64,000 nt of DNA from Penaeus vannamei. Its lineage: Eukaryota > Arthropoda > Malacostraca > Decapoda > Penaeidae. The translations under genes and the position numbers were made by a program. The first letter of the stretch is position 1. The number at the start of each line of letters is the position of its first letter. The DNA lies in assembly GCF_042767895.1 (NCBI RefSeq), contig NC_091564.1, positions 24,255,853 through 24,319,852 of the forward strand. The letters are read 5' to 3'. The notes beneath the pieces are model-generated. The model had not been told where the DNA came from and did no database searches. It saw nothing but the letters and a program-made list of their open reading frames with translations. Shown in pieces: positions 38,226-49,157 of this stretch.

Positions 38226-38783
38226 GGTGGCATCGCGTAAGGGTGATGATGATGGGAGGTAGGGAGTCTAGCCAAGGCTAATGACAGGACGATGAAAGGG
38301 TGGAAATGGGTTTCAAAAAAAGAAGGCACACTGGTAAAACAGCTCTCTTTGTGTGTTAGGGTCGGTCGGGGTCGGGACCCTGCCGAACGGGCGTGAGCCC
38401 TTATATGTCCGGCCGACACCTCGCAGTAAAAGAGCTGATTTGATAGTGCTTCGTGATTTTAATTGCAAGCACCCTGGGCTTACAATTAAAATCACTAGCC
38501 TCAAAGCAAGGTAGTGCACGATAACACCCAAAGTTATCAGCACAAGGGCCAGATCATCGAGCTCGCCGTGGGGGTGTCAAATCGCTCTCTTTAGTCTCCC
38601 ACGAAAGCAACAATGAAAAAAACCTTGGAGGTCCAGGTAAACCCTGATTCCACCTCAGGTCCGGCGGCTTAAGTACCTGACCGGCGATATTAACTCGGCC
38701 GATTAGGGCGGTCCCGAAGCAGGGGTCGGCCAATAACAGGTCATGTGCGGTTCTAGATTGATGGCCAATCAGGAACCGCTACA
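38226..38783 (-). mobile_element. Ty3/Gypsy 3' LTR, running into LINE 5' leader
   Basis: The LTR starts at 38783 on the minus strand with TGTAGCGGTTCC, directly after the polypurine tract actagagggggagtgc. A TATA-like catataag is at 38407-38400, so U3 is about 380 bp. A 13-bp perfect inverted repeat (38453-38495) lies upstream of it. The LTR end is not clear: an end at ...ttttacca near 38330 is possible. The remaining 100 bp or so up to the ORF1 ATG would then be the LINE 5' leader. No second LTR is present. Confidence 0.65.
38453..38495. other. Large hairpin in the Gypsy LTR
   Basis: gtgattttaattg and caattaaaatcac form 13-bp perfect arms; after one mismatch four more pairs (aagc/gctt) follow, with a 7-nt loop. 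It lies in U3, about 50 bp upstream of the TATA-like site. It could form a cruciform or serve as a dyad protein site. Confidence 0.8.
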
Positions 38784-39820
38784 GCACTCCCCCTCTAGTT
38801 TCGCGGTCGCGAAACGGACTCTGGCGATCCTGAAGGGCTGCTGCAGGTGTGCGAGTTTGGCGCGGTCGATGGTCGCGGTGTCTTCTCCCTTTGGCCGGTG
38901 GATGGTGATCGTCTTGTCGCCTCTTCGGATGACCGGGAATGGACCCTCGTACGGAGGACAGAGAGGAGGTCTGGGATGTTATCTCATGAAGACGTGAGAG
39001 CAATCCTGGAGTCCTGGAGGCATGTATATGTACTGTTGTCGGATGGGTCTCGTCGGTCGGCTGCGTACCCGGGCCATTCGTTCGCAGAGTTGTTTGCCGA
39101 AGGTCCCGGGTTCGAAGTTGCTGCCTGTGACAAGGAAATCTGCAGGGAGGGCGAGCGTTGTCCCGTAGACCATTTCTGCGCTGGTGCACTGCAGGTCCTC
39201 TTTGAACGACGTCCGGATGTTGAGGAAGACATGAGGAAGTTGGTCGACCCATCTCCTGTTAGGGGAGGATGATGTTAGGGCCTGCTTCATATGCCGGTGG
39301 AGTCGCTCGACCATGCCGTTGGCGCAGGGTTGGTAAGCAGTCGTCCTGATTCTTTTGGACCCGAGCAGGATCATTAGGTGGCGCCAAAGTTCGGACTCGA
39401 ACTGGTTTGTATTGGCGCCGAAGCGGGAGATCCAGGTATTGAAGGTCTTGGCGACTGTCGCTGCAGTGATGTCGCGGAAGGGCTTAGCCTCGGGCCATCT
39501 GGTGAAGCGGTCGATCATCGTCAGGATGTAGCTGTAGCCGTCGTCCATGGGCAAGGGTCTCACTATGTCTATGTGGACGTGTTGGAACCTACTGTCTGGA
39601 ATAGGAAAGGTCTGGAGGGGGGATTTGGTGTGCCTGTGGATCTTGTTTCTTTGGCATTCGATACAGGAACGACACCACTGCCGAACGTCCTTGTTGATGG
39701 CGGGCCAGACGACCTCGCTGCGGATGAGGTGTTGGGTGGCCCGGATGCCGCGATGCTGGTGGTAGGCATCGAAGAATCGCCGGCGGACGGAAGGCGGGAT
39801 GTATGGGCGAGGGTAGCCCG
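38784..39820 (-). pseudogene. Ty3/Gypsy integrase, 3' part of pol, broken
   Basis: Integrase joins retroelement cDNA to host DNA. In sense order: an HHCC-type zinc region near 39650-39770 (YHQHRGIRATQ... then WCRSCIEC), shortened between the two histidines; the catalytic core with HIDIVRPLP (first Asp), LTMIDRFTRWPEA, RTTAYQPCANGMVERLH (catalytic Glu), HVFLNIRTSFKEDL; and a GPY/F-type C-terminal motif PPYEGPFPVIRRG near 38945. The segment usually containing the second catalytic Asp (TTDQG-like) is collapsed to FGANTNQFES, so that Asp is missing. An in-frame TAA is at 38979-38981, before the GPY/F module. Both predict a dead enzyme. The element is cut off at 39820 by satellite; gag, protease, RT and RNase H are absent. 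It ends at the polypurine tract at 38784-38801. Confidence 0.9.
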
Positions 39821-42800
39821 TAGAAATAATAATAACATCATTATCATTGTCATTATAATTATTTCTATTGTCATTATTATTTCTAAAATTATCACTATTG
39901 CTATTGTCATTATAAAAATAGTTATGATGATGAAAATAGCTATAATAATTAGCATAATAATCATTATAACTGCAATAATGATGATAATAATGATGATAAT
40001 CATGATGATAATGATTATAATGATATTAATCATAAGAATAATGACAGTAATGATAAAAAGGCAAAATCTAGCGTATTACAGATTATTGAGAGAAACATCG
40101 AAAAAAAAACCTTTTCGCTTTTTATTGGTAATTATGAAGATTTTAACATTAATTCAGGTAATTGTGATGCTTTTCCTGATAATTCCTTAATTATATGCAA
40201 TAATGATGATAGTTATGATGATAATGACAGTGATAATGACAATCATAATGATAATAATGATAAAATCATAATCATAATGATAATTTTGATAATTACTGCA
40301 ATAATAGCGATAATCAACTCTATTCCATTAATTTTCAGAGTAATAATGACAATAGAAATAATAATAACATCATTATCATTGTCATTATAATTATTACTAT
40401 TGTCATTATTATTTCGAAAATTATCATTATTGCTATTATCATTATAAAAATAGTTATGATGATGAAAATAGCTACAATAATTAGCATAATAATCATTATA
40501 ACTGCAATAATGATGATAAAAATGATGATAATCATGATGATAATGACTATAATGTTAATAATCATAAGAATAATGACAGTAATGATAATAATGATGATAA
40601 TAATTATTATCCAGTCCATTTATAATGAAATAAAGCCCTAAAGTAATAAAATCCCCAAAGTCGAAAAATGGCAAAATCTAGCTTATTACGTCGAAAAAAA
40701 CCCTTTTAGCTTTTTATTAGTAATTATGAGGGTTTTAACATTAATTCAGGTAATTGTGATGATTTTCATGATAATTCCTTCATTATATGTAATAATCATG
40801 ATAATCATGATCATAATGACAATGATAATGACAATAATAATGATAACAATGAAAAAATCATAATTATAAGGATAATTTTGATAATTACTTCAATAATAGC
40901 AATAATCAACTCTATTCCAATAATTTTAAGACTAATAATGACAATAGAAATAATAATAACATCATTATCATTGTCATTATAATTATTACTATTGTCATTA
41001 TCATTTCTAAAATTATCATTATTGCTATTATCATTATATAAATAGTTATGATGATGAAAATAGCTATAATAATTAGCATAATAATCATTATAACTGCAAT
41101 AATGATGATAATAATGATGATAATCATGATGATAATTACTATAATGATAATAATGATAAGGATAATGACAGCAAAGATAATAGTGATGATAATAATTATT
41201 ATCCAGTCCATTTATAATGAAATCAAGGCCAAGAGTAATAAAATCCAAGAATTCGAAAAAAAAAACGGCAAAATCTAGCTTATTACAACCTTGTGTGAGA
41301 AACTTCGAAAAAAAAACTTTTCGCTTTTTATTGGTAATTATGAGGATTTTAACATTAATTCAGGTAATTGTGATGATTTTCATGATAATTCCTTCATTAT
41401 ATGCATTAATGATGATAATTATGATGATAGTGACTGATAATTATGATGATAATGACAATGATAATGATAATAATATTGATAATGATAAAATCATAATTAT
41501 AATGATAATTTTGATAATTACTGCAATAATAGCAATAATCAACTCTATTCCAATAATTTTCAGACTAATAATGACAAAAGAAATAATAATAACATAATTA
41601 TCATTGTCATTATAATTATTACTAATGTCATTATTTCTAAAATTATCATTATTGCTATTTTCGTTATAAAAATAGTTATGATGATGAAAATAGCTATAAT
41701 AATTAGCATAATAATCATTATAACTGCAATAATGATAATAATGATGATAATCATGATGATAATGACTATAATGGTAATAATCATAAGAATAATGACAATA
41801 ATGGTAATAATGATGATAATTATTATCCAGTGAATTTATAATGAAATCAAGGCCAAAAGTAATAAAATTACATAAGTCGATAAAACGGCAAAATCTAAAG
41901 TATTACAGCTTTCTGAGAGAAACGTCGAAAAAAAATCCTTTTCGTTTTTTATTGCTAATTATAAGGATTTTAACATTAATTCAGATAATTGTGATGATTT
42001 TCATGATAATTCCTTCATTATATGCAATAATGATGATAATTATGATAATAATGACAATGATAATGACAATAATAATGATAATAATGAAAAAATCATAATT
42101 ATAAGGATAATTTTGATAATTACTGCAATAAAAGAAAAAATCAACTCCATTCCGATAATTTTCAGACTAATAATGACAATATAAATAATAATAACATCAT
42201 TATCATTGTCATTATGATTATTACTATTGTCAATATCATTTCTAAAATTATCATTATTGCTATTATCATTATAAAAATAGTTATGGTGATGAAAATAGCT
42301 ATAATAATTAGCATGATAATCATTATAACTGCTATAATGATGATAATAATGATGATAATCATGATGATAATGACTATAATGATAATAATCATAAGAATAA
42401 TGACAGTAATGATAACAATGATGATAATGATTATTATCCAGTCCATTTATAATGAAATCATGAACAAAAGTAATAAAATCCCAAAAGTCGAAAAAACGGC
42501 AAAATATAGCGTATCACAGCCGTCGAAAAAAAACCTTTTCGCTTTTTATTGGTAATTATGAGGATTCTAACATTAATTCAGGTAATTGTGATGATTTTCA
42601 TGATAATTCCTTCTTTATATGCAATAATGATAATTATGATGATAATGACAATGTTAATGACAATAATAATGATAAAATCGTAATTATAATGATGATTTTG
42701 ATAATTACTGCAATAATAGCAATAATCAACTCTATTCCAATAATTTTCTGACTAATAATGACAATAGAAATAATAATGACATCATTATCGTTGTCATTAT

Positions 42801-44836
42801 AATTATTACCATTGTCATTATTATTTCTAAAATTATCATCATTGCTATTATCATTATAAAAATAGTTATGATCATGAAAATAGCTATAATAATTAGCATA
42901 ATAATCATTATAACTGCAGTAATGATAATAATTATTATGCAGTGCATTCATAATGAAATAAAGGCCAAAAGTAATAACATCCAAAAAGTCGAAAAAAAAA
43001 CAAAATCTAGCGTATTACAGCCTTTGGAGAAAACCGAAAAAAAATTGCTTTTTATTAGTAATTATGAGGATTTTAACATTAATTCGGGTAATTGTGATGA
43101 TTGTGATGATAATTCCTTCATTATATGCAATAATGATGATAATTGTGATGATAATGACAATGATAATGACAATAATAATGATAATAATAATAAAATCATA
43201 ATTGTAATGATAATTTTGATAATTACTGCAATAATAGCAATAATTATCTATATTCCCATAATTTTCCGACTAATAATGACAATAGAAATAATAATAACAT
43301 CATTATCATTGTCATTATAATTATTATTATTGTCATTATTATTTCAAAAATTATCATTATTGCTATTATCATTATAAAAATAGTTAGGATGATGAAAATA
43401 GCTATAATAATTAGCATAATAATCATTAAAGCTGCAATAATGATGATAATAATTATGATAATCATGATGATAATGACTATAATGATAATAATCATAACAA
43501 TAATGACAGTAATGATAATAACGATGATAATATTTATCATCCAGTCAATATATAATTAAATAAAGGCCAAAAGTAATAAAATCGAAAAAGTCGTAAAAAA
43601 CGGCAAAATCTAGCGTATTACAGCCTTTTCAGAGAAACGTTAAAAAAACCTTTTCGCTTTTTATAGGTAATTATGAGGATTCTAACATTAATTCAGGTAA
43701 TTGTGATGGTTTTCATGATAATTCCTCCATTATATGCAATATTGAAGATAATTTTGATGAAAATGACAATGATAATGACAATAATAATGATAATAATGAT
43801 AAAATCATAATTATAATGATTATTTTAATAATTTCTTCAATAATAGCAATAATCAACTCTATTCCAATAATTTTCAGACTAATAATGAATATAGAAATAA
43901 TAATAACATCATTATCATTGTCATTATAAATTTTACTATTGTCATTATTATTTCTAAAATTATCATTATTGCTATTATCATTATAAAAATAGTTATGATG
44001 AAAATAGCTATAATAGTTAGTATAATAATCATTATAACTGCAATAAGGTTGATAATAATTATGATAATCATGATGATAATGACTATAATTATAATAATCA
44101 TAAGAATAATGACAGTAATGATAATAATGATGATAATAATTATTATCCAGTCCATTTATAATGAAATAAAGGCCAAAAGTAATAAAATCCCAATGTCGAA
44201 AAAACGGCAAAATATATCGTATTACAGCCTTATGAGAGAAGCATAAAAAACTTCTTGGCTTTTTATTGGTAATTAAGTGGATTTTAACATTAATTCAGGT
44301 AATTGTGATGATTTTCATGATAATTCCTTCATTATATCCAATAATGAGGATAATTATGATGATAATGACAATGATAATGACCATAATAATGATAATAATG
44401 ATAAAATCATAATTATAATTATAATAATGATACAATCATAATTATAATGATAATTTTGATAATTACTGCAACAATAGCAATAATCAACTCTATTCCAATA
44501 ATTTTCAGACTAATATAGACAATAGAAATAATAATAACATCATTATCATTGTCATTTTATTATTACTATTATCATTATTATTTCTAAAATTATCATTATT
44601 GCTATTTTCATTATAAAAATAGTTATGATGATGAAAATAGCTATGATAATTAGCATAATAATCATTATAACTGCAATAATGATGATAATAATGATGATAA
44701 TCATGATGTTAATGACTATAATGATAATAATAATAAGATTGATGACAGTAATAATAATAATGATAATAATAATTATTATTCAGTCCATTTATAATGAAAT
44801 AAAGGCCAAGTCGAAAAATTGGCAAAATCGAGCGTA
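39821..44836 (+). repeat. Satellite array, plus orientation
   Basis: The most regular array in the window. Landmark aaataaaggcc or a variant occurs at about 40627, 41220, 41848, 42455, 42957, 43560, 44166 and 44799, giving steps of 593, 628, 607, 502, 603, 606 and 633 bp. The 502-bp monomer (42.5-42.96 kb) lacks about 100 bp of the second purine tract. It begins abruptly at tagaaataataataac after the integrase pseudogene and ends at gagcgtatta at the telomere-type repeats. Confidence 0.9.
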
Positions 44837-45331
44837 TTAGATTAGGTTAGGTTAGGTTAGGTTAGGTTAGTTTAGATTAGGTTAGGTTAGGTTAGGTTAG
44901 GTTTAGGTTAGGTTAGGTTAGGTTAGGTTAGGTTAGGTTAGGTTAGGTTAGGTTAGGTTAGGTTAGGTTAGGTTAGGTTAGGTTAGGTTAGGTTAGGTTA
45001 GGTTAGGTTAGGTTAGGTTAGGTTAGGTTAGGGTTAGGGTTAGGGTTAGGTTAGGATAGGGTAGGGTAGGGTTAGGTTAGGTTAGGTTAGGTTAGGTTAG
45101 ATTAGATTAGGTTAGGTTAGGTTAGGTTAGGTTTGGTTAGGTTGTGTTAGGTTAGTTTAGGTTAGTTTAGGTTAGGGTTAGGTTAGGTAGGTTAGGTTAG
45201 GTTAGGTTAGGTTGGTTTAGATTAGGTTTAGGTTAGGTTAGGTTAGGTTTGGTTAGGTTAGGTTAGGTTAGGTTTGATTAGGTTAGGTAAGGATGGGTTG
45301 GGTAGGTTAGGTTAGGTTAGGTTAGGTTAGG
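44837..45331 (+). repeat. Interstitial telomere-type repeat (TTAGG)n, block 1
   Basis: About 495 bp of TTAGG with the G-rich strand on plus. Variants include TTTAGG, TTAGGG (three in a row near 45030), GGGTA, GATTA and TTTGG. The longest perfect stretch runs from about 44902 to 45028. Left junction: satellite cgagcgtatta. Right junction: cctcttcg, within the same conserved box. It is internal to the satellite, not a chromosome end. Confidence 0.95.
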
Positions 45332-47559
45332 CCTCTTCGTTTTTTATTGGTAATTATGAGAATTTTAACATTAATTCAGGTAATTGTGATCATTTTCATG
45401 ATAATTCCTTCATTATGTGCAATACTGATGGTAATTATGATGATAATGACAATGATAATGACAACAATAATGATAATAATGATAAAATCAGAATTATAAT
45501 GATAATTTTGATAATTACTACAAAAATAGCAATAATCAACTCTATTCCAATAATTTTCAGACTAATAATGACAATAGAAATAATAATAACATCATTATCA
45601 TTGTCATTATAATTATTACTATTGTCATAATTATATCTAAAATTATCATTATTACTATTATCATTATAAAAATCTAGTGTATTACAGCCTTTTCAGAGAA
45701 ACGTTAAAAAAAACTTTTCGCTTTTTATAGGTAATTATGAGGATTCTAACATTAATTCAGGTAATTGTGATGGTTTTCATGATAATTCCTTCATGATATG
45801 CAATATTGAAGATAATTTTGATGAAAATGACAATGATAATGACAATAATAATGATAATGATGATAAAATCATAATTATAATGATTATTTTAATAATTTCT
45901 TCAATAATAGCAATAATCAACTCTATTCCAATAATTTTCAGACTAATAATGACAATAGAAATAATAATAACATCATTATCATTGTCATTATAAATTTTAC
46001 TATTGTCATTATTATTTCTAAAATTATCATTATTGCTATTATCATTATAAAAATAGTTACGATGATGAAAATAGCTATAATAGTTAGTATAATCATCATT
46101 ATAACTGCAATAAGGATGATAATAATGATGATAATCATGACGATAATGACTAAAATTATAATAATCATAAGAATAATGACAGAAATGATAATAATGATGA
46201 TAATAATTATTATCCAGTCCATTTATAATGAAATAAAAGCCAAAAGTATTAAAATCCCTAAATTCGAAAAATCAGGAAAATCTAGCCTTTTGAGAGAAAC
46301 GTCGAAAAAACCCTTTTCGCTTTTTATTGGTAATTATTTGGATGTTAACATTAATTCGGGTAACTGTGTTGATTTTTATGATAATTCCTTCATTATATGC
46401 AATAATGATGATAATTATGATGATAATGACAATGATTATGACAATAATAATGATGATAATGATAAAATCATAATTATAAGGATAATTTTGATAATTACTG
46501 CAATAATAGCAATAATCAACTCTATTCCAATAATTTTCAGACTAATAATGACAATAGAAATAATAATAACATAATTTTCAGACAGATAATGACAATATAA
46601 ATAATAATAAGAACATTATCATTGTCATTATAATTATTACTATTGTCATTATTATTTCCAAAATTATCATTATTGCTATTATCATTATAATAATAGTTTT
46701 GATGATTAAAATAGCTATATTAACTAGCATAATAATCATTATAACTGCAATAATGATGATGTTAATGAAGATAATCATGATGATAATAACTATAATGATA
46801 ATAATCATAAGAATAATGACAGTAATGGTAATAATGATGATAATAATAATTATCCAGTCCATTTATAATGAAATAAAGGCCAAAAGTAATAAAATCCCAA
46901 TGTCGAAAAAACGGCAAAATATATCGTATTACAGCCTTATGAGAGAAGCATAAAAAACTTCTTGGCTTTTTATTGGTAATTAAGTGGATTTTAACATTAA
47001 TTCAGGTAATTGTGATGATTTTCATGATAATTCCTTCATTATATCCAATAAAAAGGATAATTATGATGATAATGACAATGATAATGACAATAATAATGAT
47101 AATAATGATAAAATCATAATTATAATTATAATAATGATACAATCATAATTATAATGATAATTTTGATAATTACTGCAACAATAGCAATAATCAACTCTAT
47201 TCCAATAATTTTCAGACTAATATTGACAATAGAAATAATAATAACATCATTATCATTGTCATTTTATTATTACTATTGTCATTATTTCTAAAATTATCAT
47301 TATTGCTATTTTCATTATAAAAATAGTTATGATGATGAAAATAGCTATAATAATTAGCATAATAATCATTATAACTGCAATAATGATGATAATAATGATG
47401 ATAATCATGATGTTAATGACTATAATGATAATAATCATAAGATTGATGACAGTAATAATAATAATGATAATAATAATTATTATTCAGTCCATTTATAATG
47501 AAATAAAGGCCTAAAGTAATAAAATTCCACAAGTCGAAAAATTGGCAAAATCGAGCGTA
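45332..47559 (+). repeat. Satellite array between telomere-type blocks 1 and 2
   Basis: Monomers with boxes near 45670, 46265 and 46910. At 45668 a deletion joins cattataaaaat directly to ctagtgtattac, removing roughly 230 bp at an aaaat microhomology. A short duplicated edge (aacataattttcagac) lies near 46570. The last ~700 bp (46861-47559) duplicate 44159-44836, sharing rare variants such as cccaatgtcg, gagagaagcataaaaaac and taattaagtgg. Confidence 0.87.
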
Positions 47560-47988
47560 TTAGATTAGGTTAGGTTAGGTTAGTTTAGATTAGGTAAGGT
47601 TAGGTTAAGGTTAAGGTTAAGGTTAAGGTTTAGGTTTAGGTTTAGGTTAGGTTAGGTTAGGTTAGGTAAGGTTAGGTTAGGTTAGGTTAGGTTAGGTTAG
47701 GTAAGGTTAGGTTAGGTTAAGTTAGGTTAGGTTAGGGTAGGGTAGGGTAGGGTTAGGTTAGGTTAGGTTAGATTAGATTAGATTAGGTTAGGTTAGGTTT
47801 GGTTTGGTTTGGTTTGGTTTGATTAGCTTGGCTTAGGTTAGGTTAGGTTAGGTTAGGTTAGCTTAGGGTTAGGTTAGGTAGGTTACGTTAGGTTAGGTTG
47901 GCTTGGGTTAGGTTAGGTTTAGGTTAGGTTAGGTTAGGTTAGGTTAGGTTAGGTTAGGTTAGGTTAGGTTAGGTTAGGTTAGGTTAGG
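47560..47988 (+). repeat. Interstitial telomere-type repeat (TTAGG)n, block 2
   Basis: About 429 bp with both junctions the same as block 1. It contains runs of repeated variants: four TTAAGG near 47605, three TTTAGG near 47630, GGGTA three times near 47735 and GGTTT five times near 47800. Such runs indicate local slippage after the block was copied. Confidence 0.95.
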
Positions 47989-49073
47989 CCTCTTCGTTTT
48001 TTATTGGTAATTATGATAATTTTAACATTAATTCAGGTAATTGTGATGATTTTCATGATAATTCCTTCATTATATGCAATAATGATGATAATTATGATGA
48101 TAATGACAATGATAATGACTATAATAATGATAATAATGATAAAATCATAATTATAATGATAATTTTGATAATTATTGCAATAATAGCAATAATCAACTAT
48201 ATTCCAATAATTTTCCGACTAATAATGACAATAGAAATAATAATAACATCATTATCATTGCAATTATGATTATTATTATTGTCATAATTATATCTAAAAT
48301 TATCATTATTGCTATTATCATTATAAAATAGTTAGGATGATGAAAATAGCCATAATAATTAGTATAATAATCATTAAAGCTGCAATAATGATGATAATAA
48401 TAATGATAATCATGATGATAATGACTATAATGAAAATAATCAAAAGAATAATGACAGTAATGATAATAACGATGATTATATTTATCATCCAGTCCATATA
48501 TAATGAAATAAAGGCCAAAAGTAATAAAATCGAAAAAGTCGAAAAAACGGCAAAATCTAGCGTATTACAGCCTTTTGAGAGAAACGTTGAAAAAAAAAAT
48601 TTCGCTTTGTATAGGTAATTAATAGAATTTTAACATTAATTCAGGTAGTTGTGATGGTTTTCATGATAATTCCTTCATTATATGCAATATTGAAGATAAT
48701 TATGATGAAAATGACAATGATAATGACAATAATAATGATAATAATGATAAAATCATAATTATAATAATGTTTATTTTAATAATTACTTCAATAATAGCAA
48801 TAATCAACTCTATTCCAATAATTTTCAGACTAATAATGACAATAGAAATAATATCATTATCATTGTCATTATATTTTTTACTATTGTCATTATAATTTTT
48901 ACTATTGTCATTATTATTTCTAAATTTATCATTATTGCTAGTATCATTATAAAAATAGTTATGATGAAAATAGCTATAATAGTTACTATAATAATCATTA
49001 TAACTGCAATAAGGATGATAATAATGATGATAATCATGATGATAATGACTATAATGACGCTTTTTATTGGTAA
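47989..49073 (+). repeat. Satellite segment between telomere-type blocks 2 and 3
   Basis: Box near 48540. The part 48185-48560 shares variants with 43250-43640 (ttccgactaat, attaaagctgc, tttatcatccagtc). Near 48890 a 30-bp piece (tttttactattgtcattat) is repeated. It ends at ggtaatta, where block 3 starts. Confidence 0.86.
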
Positions 49074-49157
49074 TTAGGTTTGATTAGGTTAGGTTAGGTT
49101 AGGTTTGATTAGGTTAGGTAAGGATGGGTTGGGTAGGTTAGGTTAGGTTAGGTTAGG
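49074..49157 (+). repeat. Interstitial telomere-type repeat (TTAGG)n, block 3, truncated
   Basis: 84 bp that match the right end of block 1, including the rare ggtaaggatgggttgggtagg, and share its right junction (ttaggcctcttcg). The left junction differs (ttggtaatta/ggtttg), so most of the block was lost. Confidence 0.93.

Noticed and set aside
38779..39272. ORFs in other frames over the integrase (157 aa minus, 141 aa plus)
   Set aside because: The integrase motifs fall in one minus-strand frame only; the others are shadows.
39378..40190. A 270-aa plus-strand ORF over the integrase and satellite
   Set aside because: It is the antisense shadow of the minus-strand integrase, running on into satellite.
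44837..45331. A true chromosome end at the TTAGG blocks
   Set aside because: Satellite of the same family continues on both sides with the same orientation, and the blocks share junctions through duplication. They are interstitial.
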